From assembly GCF_001682865.1 (NCBI RefSeq), contig NZ_MAQX01000001.1, positions 744,001 through 808,000 on the forward strand: a stretch of DNA of 64,000 bases, given 5' to 3'. The position numbers and the translations under genes are program-made. Of the stretch, positions 25,167 to 34,434 are shown piece by piece (the stretch's first letter is position 1; every line of letters begins with the position of its first letter). This stretch comes from Bacillus sp. FJAT-26390. Lineage in GTDB: Bacteria > Bacillota > Bacilli > Paenibacillales > Paenibacillaceae. The notes under the pieces were generated by a model. That model did not search any database, was not told the origin of the DNA, and worked only from the letters and a program-made list of their open reading frames with translations.

Positions 25167-26242
25167 TGGAAAACGAAGTGTACATAGAACTAAAGAAGAC
25201 GGTTAAGCAAATTAAACCGTTTCATGAAGAGGCTGCCGCACTTGCTTTGCAGCATTCTGATTCATTGACGAAGCCGCCGGGCAGCCTTGGCAAGCTCGAA
25301 GCACTCGCTAGTCAGCTCGCAGGCATCACAGGTCAGTTATGGCCCGATTTGTCGCGTAAAGCCGTCATTGTGATGGCTGGCGACCATGGTGTATGCGACG
25401 AAGGGGTTAGCGCGTTTCCGCAAGCCGTCACGCCGCAGATGGTACTAAATTTTCTAAACGGCGGGGCGGCGGTAAACGTATTGGCTAGACAAGCGGGCGC
25501 GGAAGTCGTATGTGTCGATATTGGCGTGAATGCGGATTTGGAGCATGAACGGCTCGTAAGCCGCAAAGTCATGCGAGGAACGGCGAATATGGCAAAGCAG
25601 GCGGCAATGACGCGCGAGGAAGCGATTGGGGCCATTATGGTTGGCATAGAGGTCGTGAGCGAGCAGTACCAACAAGGCTGTCGTTTATTTGCGACAGGCG
25701 AAATGGGCATAGGCAATACGACGGCAAGCGCCGCGCTTACTACGGTGTTGACGGGTCTCTCGCCAGAGGAATCGGTTGGCCGCGGAACCGGCATCAATGA
25801 TGCAAGTTGGTTGAACAAGGTGGAGGTCGTGAAGCGCGCGATTGCCGTTAATGGGCTTAAAGCTGTTGCTGATGATGCTGATCCCATTGATGTGCTTGCC
25901 AAGGTAGGCGGCGCGGAAATCGCCGGGCTTGTTGGCGTTATTATCGGAGCTGCGGCGAATGGTTGTCCCGTCATCATTGACGGCTATATTTCATCGGCTG
26001 CGGCGCTTGTCGCATCGCGAATTGCTGAGCAAACGATGCCATATATGATTGCATCGCATCTTTCGCAGGAGCAAGGTCATTTGAAATTGCTTGAATCGAT
26101 TGGCTTACTGCCAATGATGCAGCTGGAGATGCGCCTTGGCGAAGGTACGGGCGCCGTATTATGTTTTCATTTTATTGACGCTGCGCTTCTTCTTATGCAG
26201 GAGATGGCGACGTTCGAGAGCGCAGGCGTATCCAAAGGCTAG
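25166..26242 (+). CDS. cobT: Nicotinate-nucleotide--dimethylbenzimidazole phosphoribosyltransferase
   Basis: This 358-residue cytoplasmic enzyme transfers ribose phosphate from nicotinate mononucleotide to dimethylbenzimidazole, making alpha-ribazole phosphate for the lower ligand of B12. Motifs are LTKPPGSLGKLEALA (about 31-45), MAGDHGVCDEGVS, GEMGIGNTTASAAL, GRGTGIND and, near the C-terminus, RLGEGTGAVLC with the catalytic glutamate. AAGGAG lies eight bases before ATG 25166; the alternative GTG 25163 overlaps it. It overlaps the end of the ATPase gene. Confidence 0.93.
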   Translation: MENEVYIELKKTVKQIKPFHEEAAALALQHSDSLTKPPGSLGKLEALASQLAGITGQLWPDLSRKAVIVMAGDHGVCDEGVSAFPQAVTPQMVLNFLNGGAAVNVLARQAGAEVVCVDIGVNADLEHERLVSRKVMRGTANMAKQAAMTREEAIGAIMVGIEVVSEQYQQGCRLFATGEMGIGNTTASAALTTVLTGLSPEESVGRGTGINDASWLNKVEVVKRAIAVNGLKAVADDADPIDVLAKVGGAEIAGLVGVIIGAAANGCPVIIDGYISSAAALVASRIAEQTMPYMIASHLSQEQGHLKLLESIGLLPMMQLEMRLGEGTGAVLCFHFIDAALLLMQEMATFESAGVSKG

Positions 26243-26252
26243 GTGATGGAAG

Positions 26253-26843
26253 ATGGCAATACTGGTAACCGGCGGAGCGCGCAGCGGCAAGAGCGGCTTC
26301 GCTGAGCAATATGCGATGCGGACTGCTTCACGCGGTTTATATCTCGCAACGTGTCAGCCTTATGATGACGAAATGAGAGAGCGGATAACAAAACACCGAA
26401 CGGATCGTGACTTGACCGGATTTAGCTGGGAAACGGCAGAGGATGCTTATGATGCGGCGGATTTGCTTAACCGATGGGGGAAGCAATTTACAGATGAACT
26501 GCATAGCGGCATGGAGCCGCCTGTTGTGCTGTTAGATTGCTTAACCTTATGGCTGACGAACTGGCTGATGGAGCTTGAGCAACAATTGATCGATGAGCAC
26601 CGTCTTGAGTTTGAAATGGACAAGCTGCTGGAAGCGATTGCGCGTTATCCTCATCCGCTTCTAATCGTCACCAATGAAGTCGGTGACGGCATCGTTCCTG
26701 CTTATCCGCTTGGCAGGCGGTTTCGAGACGAGGCGGGACGTCTGAATCAGAAGACAGCGGCGGTGTGCGACCGGGTTTTCCTTGTGACGGCAGGCATTCC
26801 GATCGAGCTGAAATCGCAGGCTTTCAGATGGGAGCAACTATGA
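26253..26843 (+). CDS. cobU: Adenosylcobinamide kinase/adenosylcobinamide-phosphate guanylyltransferase
   Basis: This 196-residue bifunctional enzyme begins directly with the P-loop MAILVTGGARSGKSGFAE. HRTDRDLTGFSWETAED carries the guanylylated histidine region, and IVTNEVGDGIVPAYPLGRRFRD is the other conserved block. It phosphorylates adenosylcobinamide and then activates it as the GDP form. It sits 10 bases after cobT and overlaps cbiB. Confidence 0.93.
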   Translation: MAILVTGGARSGKSGFAEQYAMRTASRGLYLATCQPYDDEMRERITKHRTDRDLTGFSWETAEDAYDAADLLNRWGKQFTDELHSGMEPPVVLLDCLTLWLTNWLMELEQQLIDEHRLEFEMDKLLEAIARYPHPLLIVTNEVGDGIVPAYPLGRRFRDEAGRLNQKTAAVCDRVFLVTAGIPIELKSQAFRWEQL

Positions 26844-27820
26844 TTTTTTATTCCATGAAGGAGCTGCTTCTGCTAGCAGCGGCAGCCATCGCGATTGACT
26901 GGATCGTCGGTGATCCCAAATGGCCGACTCATCCTGTCATTTGGATCGGAAGACTCATTCGGCAGTTGGAGCGTCTTCTTGCCCCAGATCGGTTCGTAAG
27001 TCAACCGTCTGTTGTTAGGGCATTAGGCGTTGTTTTAACCGTTGTAACGCTTGTAATTAGCTGTGGTTCGATGTGGCTGCTCGTTTGGGCAGCGGATGCG
27101 GTGCATCCGTGGCTTGGTTATGCGGTTAGCGCTTGGTTTATTTCAACTACAATAGCAGTAAAAGGCTTAAAGGAAGCGGCAATGCTGGTTTATCAGCCTC
27201 TGTTAGAAGGCAGGCTGGATGAAGCGCGCAAATATGTCGGTTACATTGTTGGACGAGATACCACGAAGCTTGACGAGAGGGAATCATCGCGGGCTGCGGT
27301 TGAGACAGTTGCGGAAAATACAGTGGACGCGCTTGTATCCCCGCTCTTATTCGCCTTACTCGGCGGCGCTCCGCTTGCTATGCTCTACCGTGCGGCGAAT
27401 ACGCTGGATTCCATGGTCGGTTATCGCAACGAGAAGTATACTTATTTTGGCTGGTGCTCGGCACGGACGGACGATGTGCTGAATTTTATTCCGGCTCGGC
27501 TAACAGGCGTAATGCTTACGATCTCGGCCTTTTGCTTGCCGCAAATGAAGGCTGGGCAGTCTCTGCGTGCCATTAGATCCTTCGCGCATCTTCATCCCAG
27601 CCCGAACAGCGGCATACCGGAATCTGCGGTGGCAGGCGCGCTTGGCATTGAGCTTGGCGGCACGAATATGTACTTTGGCGTCCCGAGCGAACGAGCGAGA
27701 ATGGGCTGGCCGACGCGGCCTTTACAGCCTAATGATATTGTCCTTACCGTCCGCTTATTGTATAGCGTTAGCTTTATTTTGTTTATAGGAGTGATTGCAG
27801 TATGGTTCGTCGTGAGGTGA
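26840..27820 (+). CDS. cbiB: Adenosylcobinamide-phosphate synthase
   Basis: This 326-residue integral membrane protein attaches aminopropanol phosphate to adenosylcobyric acid. It shows IDWIVGDPKWPTHPVIWIGR (about 20-39), GRDTTKLDE, AAVETVAENTVDALVSPL, YRAANTLDSMVGYRNEKY and NFIPARL. The ATG at 26840 overlaps the cobU stop by four bases; an upstream in-frame start would lie deep in cobU. Its last 19 bases overlap cobS. Confidence 0.93.
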   Translation: MIFYSMKELLLLAAAAIAIDWIVGDPKWPTHPVIWIGRLIRQLERLLAPDRFVSQPSVVRALGVVLTVVTLVISCGSMWLLVWAADAVHPWLGYAVSAWFISTTIAVKGLKEAAMLVYQPLLEGRLDEARKYVGYIVGRDTTKLDERESSRAAVETVAENTVDALVSPLLFALLGGAPLAMLYRAANTLDSMVGYRNEKYTYFGWCSARTDDVLNFIPARLTGVMLTISAFCLPQMKAGQSLRAIRSFAHLHPSPNSGIPESAVAGALGIELGGTNMYFGVPSERARMGWPTRPLQPNDIVLTVRLLYSVSFILFIGVIAVWFVVR

Positions 27821-28614
27821 AGCTGCAGGCTCAGGCTCTAATCGCTGCTTTTCAATTTTTGACACGGTTTCCGGTACCGCTCACCGTGCCGTTTCAAGGA
27901 CCGGTGCTCTCGCGCAGTGTTGCCTATTTTCCGCTTGCAGGAGCGCTTATTGGCCTTTTTTTAGCTGTTTTCTCTTGGCTGCTTCATTTAGTTGTGCCCG
28001 CATTTCCAAGCGCCGTGATCGTACTTGCCATTTGGACCGCATTAAGCGGCGGGCTGCATCTTGACGGCTGGATGGACACGGCTGACGGCGTGCTAAGTCA
28101 CCGGTCCCGCGAGCGCATGCTCGAAATTATGAAGGATAGCCGGGTAGGGGCGATGGGCGTGCTTGCCGCAGTGCTGCTGCTGCTGTTCAAAGCTTCCTTA
28201 TTGGCTGAACTTTTTGTTGCAGAACAACCCAATCGGTATTGGCCTTTGCTCGTGATCGGACCGATATGGAGCAGGGCTTGGATGGGCGCAGCAATCGCTT
28301 TCTGGCCATTTGCCCGTTCGGGTGAAGGAATTGCCGTTTTATTTAATGAGGTTAAAGGTTTGCAGGCGACTGCTTCGATTGTAGTGGCAGGAGCCAGCAC
28401 GTGGCTCATTTTGTTTCTTGCAGGAATAAATTCGGGCACGGCGCTGGTCTATCTGATGGTTGCAGCCGGCATTACAATCTGCTGCGGCGGATTGCTTGCG
28501 GCTTGGCTGAATCGGAAGCTTGGCGGCCTGACTGGCGATACATATGGAGCAATGAACGAAGCGATTGAAGCTGTGCTGCTTTTTGCAGCTGTTATTTGGC
28601 TGCACGCTTACTAA
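27802..28614 (+). CDS. cobS: Adenosylcobinamide-GDP ribazoletransferase (cobalamin synthase)
   Basis: This 270-residue membrane protein joins adenosylcobinamide-GDP with alpha-ribazole (phosphate) to complete the coenzyme. Marks are AFQFLTRFPVP (about 14-24), ARSVAYFPLAGALIG-like RSVAYFPLAGALIG, LSGGLHLDGWMDTADGV with metal-binding acids, and GGLTGDTYGAMNE near the C-terminus. TAGGAGTGAT lies nine bases before ATG 27802. Confidence 0.92.
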   Translation: MVRREVKLQAQALIAAFQFLTRFPVPLTVPFQGPVLSRSVAYFPLAGALIGLFLAVFSWLLHLVVPAFPSAVIVLAIWTALSGGLHLDGWMDTADGVLSHRSRERMLEIMKDSRVGAMGVLAAVLLLLFKASLLAELFVAEQPNRYWPLLVIGPIWSRAWMGAAIAFWPFARSGEGIAVLFNEVKGLQATASIVVAGASTWLILFLAGINSGTALVYLMVAAGITICCGGLLAAWLNRKLGGLTGDTYGAMNEAIEAVLLFAAVIWLHAY

Positions 28615-28635
28615 ATTAAGGAGTTGGGTTTGAAG

Positions 28636-29733
28636 ATGTTGGAGAGATACGGTCATGGCGGCGATTTGCGGACAGCCGAGGAAGCGTTCGGGATTGCTGC
28701 GGAAAAATTTGTTGATTTCAGCTCGAACATGAATCCGCTTGGTCCCCCGGAAAGTGTAAAACAAGCACTGATGGCGTATGCGGATACGATCGGTCAATAC
28801 CCTGATCCAGCCGTACGAGGACTTAGACGGAAGCTTGCTGAGCATCACCAAATCGATGAGCTATCGATAGTCGTCGGCAATGGCGCAGCGGAACTGATCG
28901 ATCTGATCGTTCGCGCGCTGCAGCCTAAATTAACGACACTGGCTATCCCGTGTTTCGATGAATATGGCGATGCGGTCCGCAAAATCGGCGGGGCGGTATA
29001 TGAGATTAAGCTGTCATCCGAAAATCAATTCGAATTGCATTTGGAATTGGAGCATCTATGCGAAGCAGCTGCGACCGGTTCTTTATTTATGCTCGGCTCA
29101 CCCAATAATCCAACCGGACAGCTTGTTGATCCAGAGCTCATTCGCACGTTGTTGAAAAAAGGGGCTTATGTCGTCGTTGATGAAGCGTTTATGGACTTTG
29201 TGCCTGAGGAATCGCGTTACAGCCTCGTGCAGGAGGCGACAAGACATGAAAAATTGTTCGTCATTCGCTCGATGACTAAGTTTTATTCCATTCCCGGCAT
29301 CAGGCTCGGTTATATTGTAGGCATGTCACGAACATTAAGCGGGCTTAGGCGTTTGCAGGTGCCATGGAGCGTTAATTCGTTGGCGCAGCTGATCGGCGAA
29401 TCGGTGCTGAACGAGACGGATTATTCCGAACGGACGATGGCGTGGCTGCTAGAGGAACGTCCTTGGCTGACGAAGGAGCTGCAAGCAATCGGTTTTGAAG
29501 TTAACCCAAGCGCGGCTAACTATTTGCTCGTCCGTATCCCGAAGGATGCGGAGCTTAGCGCCAGCATGCTCCAGCTGGAGATGGGCAAGCTGGGCGTCCT
29601 AATTCGTGATGCGTCAAGATTTGCTGGCCTTGATCACACGTATATCCGGGTTGCCGTTAAGCTTCGCGAGCAAAATGAGCAGCTGGTAGCGGCATTAAAG
29701 CAATGCTTGCTTCAAAGACGCGGTGTCAAATGA
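28636..29733 (+). CDS. cobD: Threonine-phosphate decarboxylase (PLP-dependent)
   Basis: This 365-residue fold-type I PLP enzyme of the histidinol-phosphate aminotransferase group has YGHGGDLRTAEEAFG at the N-terminus, DFSSNMNPLGPP (typical of CobD), LGSPNNPTGQL, VVDEAFMDF and the PLP lysine in RSMTKFYSIPGIRLGY. CobD decarboxylates threonine phosphate to aminopropanol phosphate, the substrate of CbiB in this operon. ATG 28636 is chosen; AAGGAG lies 12 bases upstream and a TTG at 28624 is too close to it. Confidence 0.88.
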   Translation: MLERYGHGGDLRTAEEAFGIAAEKFVDFSSNMNPLGPPESVKQALMAYADTIGQYPDPAVRGLRRKLAEHHQIDELSIVVGNGAAELIDLIVRALQPKLTTLAIPCFDEYGDAVRKIGGAVYEIKLSSENQFELHLELEHLCEAAATGSLFMLGSPNNPTGQLVDPELIRTLLKKGAYVVVDEAFMDFVPEESRYSLVQEATRHEKLFVIRSMTKFYSIPGIRLGYIVGMSRTLSGLRRLQVPWSVNSLAQLIGESVLNETDYSERTMAWLLEERPWLTKELQAIGFEVNPSAANYLLVRIPKDAELSASMLQLEMGKLGVLIRDASRFAGLDHTYIRVAVKLREQNEQLVAALKQCLLQRRGVK

Positions 29734-31343
29734 GTCCATCTGAAGAAAAGGTGTACAGCATAGATACAAAGCATGGTCGGACGATTATGGTTCAGGGCAC
29801 GGCATCGGATGTGGGGAAAAGCTTGATCACGGCTGCGCTCTGCCGGGTTTTCAAAACGGACGGCTGGCGCACCGCTCCCTTCAAATCGCAAAATATGTCG
29901 CTCAACTCCTATGTAACTTGGGACGGCAAAGAAATCGGGCGCGCGCAAGGGATGCAGGCGGATGCTTGCGGCATTTTGGCGACGACGGACATGAATCCGA
30001 TTTTGCTGAAGCCGACGGGAGAAATGGTCTCTCAGGTTGTCGTGCACGGCAAGCCGCTGCGTGATTATGATGCAGTGGAATACCGCGAAAAATATTTACC
30101 GACAGCCGGCAGCATTGTACAAGCTTCGCTTCGGCGTTTGAGAGAGGATTACGATATCGTAGTGCTGGAAGGGGCGGGCAGCCCGGCCGAAATTAATTTG
30201 AAGGACCGCGATATCGTCAATATGCGGATGGCGGCGTGGGCGGATGCCCCTGTCATTCTAGTTGCCGATATTGATCGGGGCGGCGTATTCGCTTCCATTG
30301 TAGGCACGCTTGAGCTGCTTGAGCAGGATGAACGCGACCGCGTTGGCGGATTTATTATCAATAAATTTAGAGGCGATGTATCGCTGCTGCAGCCTGGACT
30401 GGATTGGCTGGAAGCGCGAACGGGAAAACCGGTGCTTGGCGTTATGCCGTATATGCCGGGACTAGAGCTGGAGGACGAGGATTCGTTATCGCTTAGCAAG
30501 CATCATGCACACGTCCATAAGGAAGGGAATGCCGAGCAGCGGGAGCTGGATATAGCGGTTATACGGCTGCCTCGGATTTCGAATTTTACCGATATGGACC
30601 CGCTGCGCTTCGAGAAAGACGTTCAGCTTCGTTATATTGAACATGCGGAGCAATGGGGCAATCCCGACGCGGTTATTGTTCCCGGCAGCAAAAATACAAT
30701 CGCAGATTTGATATGGCTGAAGGAAATAGGGCTAGACGAGTTGATCCAGAAACATGTGTCCGGCGGTGGAGCTTTAGTCGGCATTTGCGGCGGTTATGAG
30801 ATGCTCGGCACGCGGCTGTATGATCCGCTGCACGTGGAATCGGCTATAGAGGAAACGGATGGACTTGGTTTTTTTCCATTCGAGGTCCGTTTTGCGGAGC
30901 AAAAAAGAACGGTTCGTGTCGAGGGGATCAGCCGATTCCGCGGGCATGACTTGCCTGCTTTGATCGAGGGTTACGAGATCCATATGGGTGAAGTCATATG
31001 GTCTCGCGAGGATGAGACAGATTACCAGCCGTTTGAAGTTAGGGAGCATCAAGCGAATCTAGCAATAGGAGCTTCCTCCGCGTATGTCGCTGAAGGAGCT
31101 AGCAAGGCTGATGGCAAGCTGTGGGGAACGTTTATTCACGGCATTCTGCATAATGATGATTTTCGGAGGCATTGGTTGAATGGGTTGCGTGAATCCAAGG
31201 GATTGCCAGGCCTTCCCGCAGAGCTCCGCTTTCAAGAAAGACGAGAAGCAGCGTTCGATCGGTTGGCGGAGCATGCGCGCAAATACCTCAACATGCCGCT
31301 CATTTATGAGCTGCTTGGTCAGCAGAAGGAGGAGGCGCTATGA
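29730..31343 (+). CDS. cbiP: Cobyric acid synthase
   Basis: This glutamine-dependent amidase of about 537 residues amidates side chains of adenosylcobyrinic acid diamide. It has the MVQGTASDVGKSLITAAL nucleotide-binding loop, LEGAGSPAEINL, a class I amidotransferase domain with VPGSKNTIADL and the nucleophile in GICGGYEMLG, and the GTFIHGILHND histidine. ATG 29730 overlaps the cobD stop; ATG 29790 at the P-loop is an alternative. No other corrin-ring genes occur here, so it probably works on imported or CbiZ-trimmed corrinoids. Confidence 0.92.
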   Translation: MSPSEEKVYSIDTKHGRTIMVQGTASDVGKSLITAALCRVFKTDGWRTAPFKSQNMSLNSYVTWDGKEIGRAQGMQADACGILATTDMNPILLKPTGEMVSQVVVHGKPLRDYDAVEYREKYLPTAGSIVQASLRRLREDYDIVVLEGAGSPAEINLKDRDIVNMRMAAWADAPVILVADIDRGGVFASIVGTLELLEQDERDRVGGFIINKFRGDVSLLQPGLDWLEARTGKPVLGVMPYMPGLELEDEDSLSLSKHHAHVHKEGNAEQRELDIAVIRLPRISNFTDMDPLRFEKDVQLRYIEHAEQWGNPDAVIVPGSKNTIADLIWLKEIGLDELIQKHVSGGGALVGICGGYEMLGTRLYDPLHVESAIEETDGLGFFPFEVRFAEQKRTVRVEGISRFRGHDLPALIEGYEIHMGEVIWSREDETDYQPFEVREHQANLAIGASSAYVAEGASKADGKLWGTFIHGILHNDDFRRHWLNGLRESKGLPGLPAELRFQERREAAFDRLAEHARKYLNMPLIYELLGQQKEEAL

Positions 31344-32050
31344 CGCAACCATTTCGCCAAGGCTATCGTTTTGATTCAGCCATTTGGAGCGGAGTTAGCC
31401 TGCAGCTGCTAGCGGATCGGATTGAAGTACGCACTAAGGATCAGCTGCATGCGCTGAGCAGCGCCGTTCATCCGGGAGGTTTCTCTTATGCGAATCGGAT
31501 TATTAACTGGAAGGTGCCGCTTACCTATCAATGTGATGATCCTGTGCGAGATCTCGTTCGGCAATGCGCGGAGTGGGGCAGCGACCCCGCTCACACGATT
31601 GGTTTGATTACAGCGGCTAAGCTGACGCATGCGGCGGTAACCGAGTTGGAAGGCGACAAGTTCAAGCTGCTATGCTGCACGACTGTCGGCACGCGGAATG
31701 CGGCGAGGGCAGGCTTGCCGCGCAGCACCTTCTCAGCTTATACGCCGGGTACGATTAATACGATACTGCTCGTCGACGGCCAAATGTCTGAGTCCGCTAT
31801 GGTGAATGCCATCATAACGGCCACAGAAGCAAAAACGGCCGCCCTCCAGCAGCTAGGCATCGTCGAAAAAGCGACCGGCAATTCTGCGACCGGCACGACG
31901 ACGGATGCGATCGTCATTGGAGTCAGTCAAGCGGCTAGCTGGAATGCGGTGCATGCTTATGCAGGCGCTGCGACTACAATCGGCTGCGCTATCGGTGAAG
32001 CGGTTTATGAGACGGTGCTTGAGGCAACCCGAACGCAGCAGGAGGAGTAA
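31340..32050 (+). CDS. cbiZ: Adenosylcobinamide amidohydrolase
   Basis: This 236-residue protein has the CbiZ pattern: LSSAVHPGGFSYANRIINW, CCTTVGTRNAARAG, TPGTINTILLVDGQMSESA, MVNAIITATEAKTAALQQLG and ATGTTTDAIVIG. CbiZ cleaves the aminopropanol arm from adenosylcobinamide or pseudocobalamins, yielding cobyric acid. This lets the cell rebuild imported corrinoids with its own lower ligand through CbiB, CobU, CobT and CobS. AAGGAGGAGGCGCT precedes the start, which overlaps the cbiP stop. Confidence 0.92.
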   Translation: MTQPFRQGYRFDSAIWSGVSLQLLADRIEVRTKDQLHALSSAVHPGGFSYANRIINWKVPLTYQCDDPVRDLVRQCAEWGSDPAHTIGLITAAKLTHAAVTELEGDKFKLLCCTTVGTRNAARAGLPRSTFSAYTPGTINTILLVDGQMSESAMVNAIITATEAKTAALQQLGIVEKATGNSATGTTTDAIVIGVSQAASWNAVHAYAGAATTIGCAIGEAVYETVLEATRTQQEE

Positions 32051-32095
32051 GGTAGGCGATCGAGGATTGGACGGCGAGAGCGATGGATATTTTGA

Positions 32096-32332
32096 TACAT
32101 CGATGAATATTTTCCAGAAGAATCGTTTGTGTACCTTAGGCAGTTTTAAATAGGGAACGAGCATCGGAGCAAGGGGTATGGCAGCATGATGCTGCAGCAG
32201 TTAATTAACGGCTCGTTTCAACTTGGCGCCAAAGTGAGGATAGATGTGCTGCAATCCAATCCGCGAGGACAAGGCTTTTGGGCAAAGTTCGGCTTCGAAC
32301 CATACTATACGCATATGAGGCTGAACACGTAA
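32096..32332 (+). pseudogene. GNAT acetyltransferase remnant, C-terminal half
   Basis: One frame reads YIDEYFPEESFVYLRQF, a TAA at 32147-32149, then IGNEHRSKGYGSMMLQQLI and, to the stop at 32330-32332, GAKVRIDVLQSNPRGQGFWA followed by KFGFEPYY. The RSKGYG block is the acetyl-CoA loop, and the NPRGQGFWAKFGFE block is the usual C-terminal strand-helix of GNAT enzymes. A stop interrupts the join and another (32093) precedes it, and no N-terminal half is seen. This is a degraded copy with no likely function. Confidence 0.65.
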
Positions 32333-32376
32333 TGCCGCGTCATATGCTGCCTCATGTTGCTTGATCGTGCTCAAGG

Positions 32377-32400
32377 CCGCTTGTTTCAAGCGGTTTTTTT
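32377..32400 (+). terminator. Rho-independent terminator
   Basis: CCGCTTG-TTT-CAAGCGG followed by seven T residues. It may end the cobalamin operon and GNAT remnant transcript. The remaining sequence between it and corA shows no gene. Confidence 0.8.
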
Positions 32401-32605
32401 CATGCGGCATTAGATAACCGCAGCGATTAGTTGGCAAAACTAAGGTTAAAACGTTATTCATGCCATAGACTTGAGTCGTAAAAGAAGCGGCCGATACGCC
32501 AAAAATAGCGGAATGACATTACAGCGGCTAGTATTTCATGTAAAATGGATAAGTTGAACGATCAGTTATCGACTATCTAACGTGGTGAATGGGAGGACGA
32601 ATCCC

Positions 32606-33556
32606 GTGATACGGATTATTGGCTATACGAAACAAAAAGAATGGTTGACGGATTTGACGATTGAAGAGCTGAAGACGGCTGATCTCGAATGGTATTGGGT
32701 TGATTTCAACGATCCGAAGGAAGAGGAATGCAGGCTGCTCGATACGTTTTTCCACTTTCATCCGCTGGCGATCGAGGATTGCTACCATTTGCTTCAGCGG
32801 CCCAAAATGGATCATTACGATGATGTTCATTTTTTTGTGCTGCATGAGGTTGAGGGGAAGACGTTGACGGTAAATGAAATTAATCTGTTTCTGGGGCCGC
32901 AGTTTATCGTAACATTCCATTATGAGCGGTCGCCTGAAATTGACGAAGCGATGGCCAAGCTTATGGCTAGTTCCAAAATAGGCGAGAGAGGCCAGATCTA
33001 TGCGGCTTATCTCGTGATGGACAAGCTGGTCGACCAATATTTCCCTGCCGTTCATGAGCTGGAGGACCAGCTGCTTGATATGGAAATCGGCGGCGACGAA
33101 ATGCAAAGCAAGACGGCGATGAGCGATATTTTCAACATTCGGTCTCGCTTGCTTCGCCTTCGCAAAACAATCGTGCCGATGCGGGATTTGCTGTACCGCC
33201 TGACGAATTCGGATCGCATTGATGGGCTGAAGCCGTATTTGGCTTTTTATCATGATATTTATGACCATTTGCTTAAGCTGTCCGAAATGATGGATTCAAG
33301 CAGAGAAATGACGGCAGATTTGCGAGACAGCTACATCTCGTTTAATTCAAACCGGATGAATTCGATTATGAAGACGCTCACCGTTATCACGACGATCTTT
33401 ATGCCGCTCACTTTTCTAGCGGGCATATATGGCATGAATTTTCACTATATGCCGGAGCTGGAGTGGGACTGGGGCTATTTTGCCGTCATAACGGTCATGC
33501 TCGTCATTGGTATTGGCATGTACGCTTGGTTCAGAACGAAAGGTTGGTTTAAATGA
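32606..33556 (+). CDS. corA: CorA-family magnesium/divalent cation transporter
   Basis: This 316-residue protein has a large cytoplasmic N-terminal domain and long helix, and two C-terminal membrane helices. The signature GMN occurs in AGIYGMNFHYMPELEWDWGY (about 282-301). GGGAGG lies nine bases before GTG 32606, giving an N-terminus MIRIIGYTKQ; an upstream GTG at 32582 has no site. It forms a pentameric channel for Mg2+ (or Co2+/Ni2+). A link to the adjacent cobalamin operon through cobalt is possible but not shown. Confidence 0.88.
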   Translation: MIRIIGYTKQKEWLTDLTIEELKTADLEWYWVDFNDPKEEECRLLDTFFHFHPLAIEDCYHLLQRPKMDHYDDVHFFVLHEVEGKTLTVNEINLFLGPQFIVTFHYERSPEIDEAMAKLMASSKIGERGQIYAAYLVMDKLVDQYFPAVHELEDQLLDMEIGGDEMQSKTAMSDIFNIRSRLLRLRKTIVPMRDLLYRLTNSDRIDGLKPYLAFYHDIYDHLLKLSEMMDSSREMTADLRDSYISFNSNRMNSIMKTLTVITTIFMPLTFLAGIYGMNFHYMPELEWDWGYFAVITVMLVIGIGMYAWFRTKGWFK

Positions 33557-33582
33557 TAACAAGGCAAGGAGAATCATGAGAG

Positions 33583-34407
33583 ATGGAAATGAAAGAGCCT
33601 GCTCGGATGAGCAAAAAGCAGCTGGTTGCCATTATCAGTATTTTGGCGGGCATCGTCGCAATTCTAGCAATCATGCTCTATTTTATGATCATGTCGCTTG
33701 GCAATAAATCGGCTTCCGACCCTTTAGCTGCTGAGAAAGGGCTGCACTATACTTATTTTTCAGAAGCTTCCTTTAACGGAATGAAGCTTCATGTGCTCCA
33801 GACGAAACCAGCGTACGTAACGCTGGAGACGATCAATAACAACGTTACGCTTGCAGGCAAAGTAGGCATTAACGGCGGATTTTTTTATGGCAATCAGCTG
33901 CTGAGCATCGGCATGGTGGACAGTCTGCCGGTTAACAAAGAGATCGGTAATTTTGGAACGGGAAATGAGAACGTAAAGTATGCGCGCGGAACGCTGGTGT
34001 GGGACGGCGCTTCGGATGCTTTGAGCGTACAGGTTGCCCGTCATGCTTCCGAGCTGAGAGTGAAGGACCATACGCGATTCTGGGCGCAGGGCGGCATTAG
34101 TATGAGCCTTGGGAATGACGACGAATGGATTCAGCAAACGATTAAGGAAAATGCCCCTTTCCCAGATGATAATCGGCTGCGTTCGGCAGCCGTATACGAC
34201 AATGCGGGTGCTTTGTACTTAATTGTGAGCGAAACGAAGGGATCGTTAGCCGTGTTTCGGGAAGCGATTGTTGCCAGCATCGGCGACGGCAAGCTTGTTG
34301 ACGGGATTTTTCTCGATGGTGATGGCTCCTCCCAGCTGTTCAGCAGCGAGGCTGCCTTGCCCGGCGACAACAGGCCAGTCGTCCAAATGCTGCGAATCGT
34401 GAAATAG
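33583..34407 (+). CDS. Phosphodiester glycosidase (NAGPA)-family membrane-anchored protein
   Basis: This 274-residue protein has an N-terminal membrane anchor (about 14-37) and an extracytoplasmic domain with GINGGFFYGNQLLSIGM (about 94-110), RFWAQGGISM and GIFLDGDGSSQLF (about 245-257). NGGFF and DGDGSSQ are hallmarks of the NAGPA/DUF2233 family, which includes uncovering-enzyme-like phosphodiesterases and spore-associated proteins. ATG 33583 is used; ATG 33589 is an alternative. The substrate is unknown, with cell-wall or teichoic phosphodiesters among the options. Confidence 0.8.
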   Translation: MEMKEPARMSKKQLVAIISILAGIVAILAIMLYFMIMSLGNKSASDPLAAEKGLHYTYFSEASFNGMKLHVLQTKPAYVTLETINNNVTLAGKVGINGGFFYGNQLLSIGMVDSLPVNKEIGNFGTGNENVKYARGTLVWDGASDALSVQVARHASELRVKDHTRFWAQGGISMSLGNDDEWIQQTIKENAPFPDDNRLRSAAVYDNAGALYLIVSETKGSLAVFREAIVASIGDGKLVDGIFLDGDGSSQLFSSEAALPGDNRPVVQMLRIVK

Positions 34408-34434
34408 ATGGCAGATGGTAAAGGAGTAATCAGC

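Noticed and set aside
32201-32461. 86-codon minus-strand frame
   Set aside because: It crosses the GNAT remnant and the terminator, with no ribosome site or motif.
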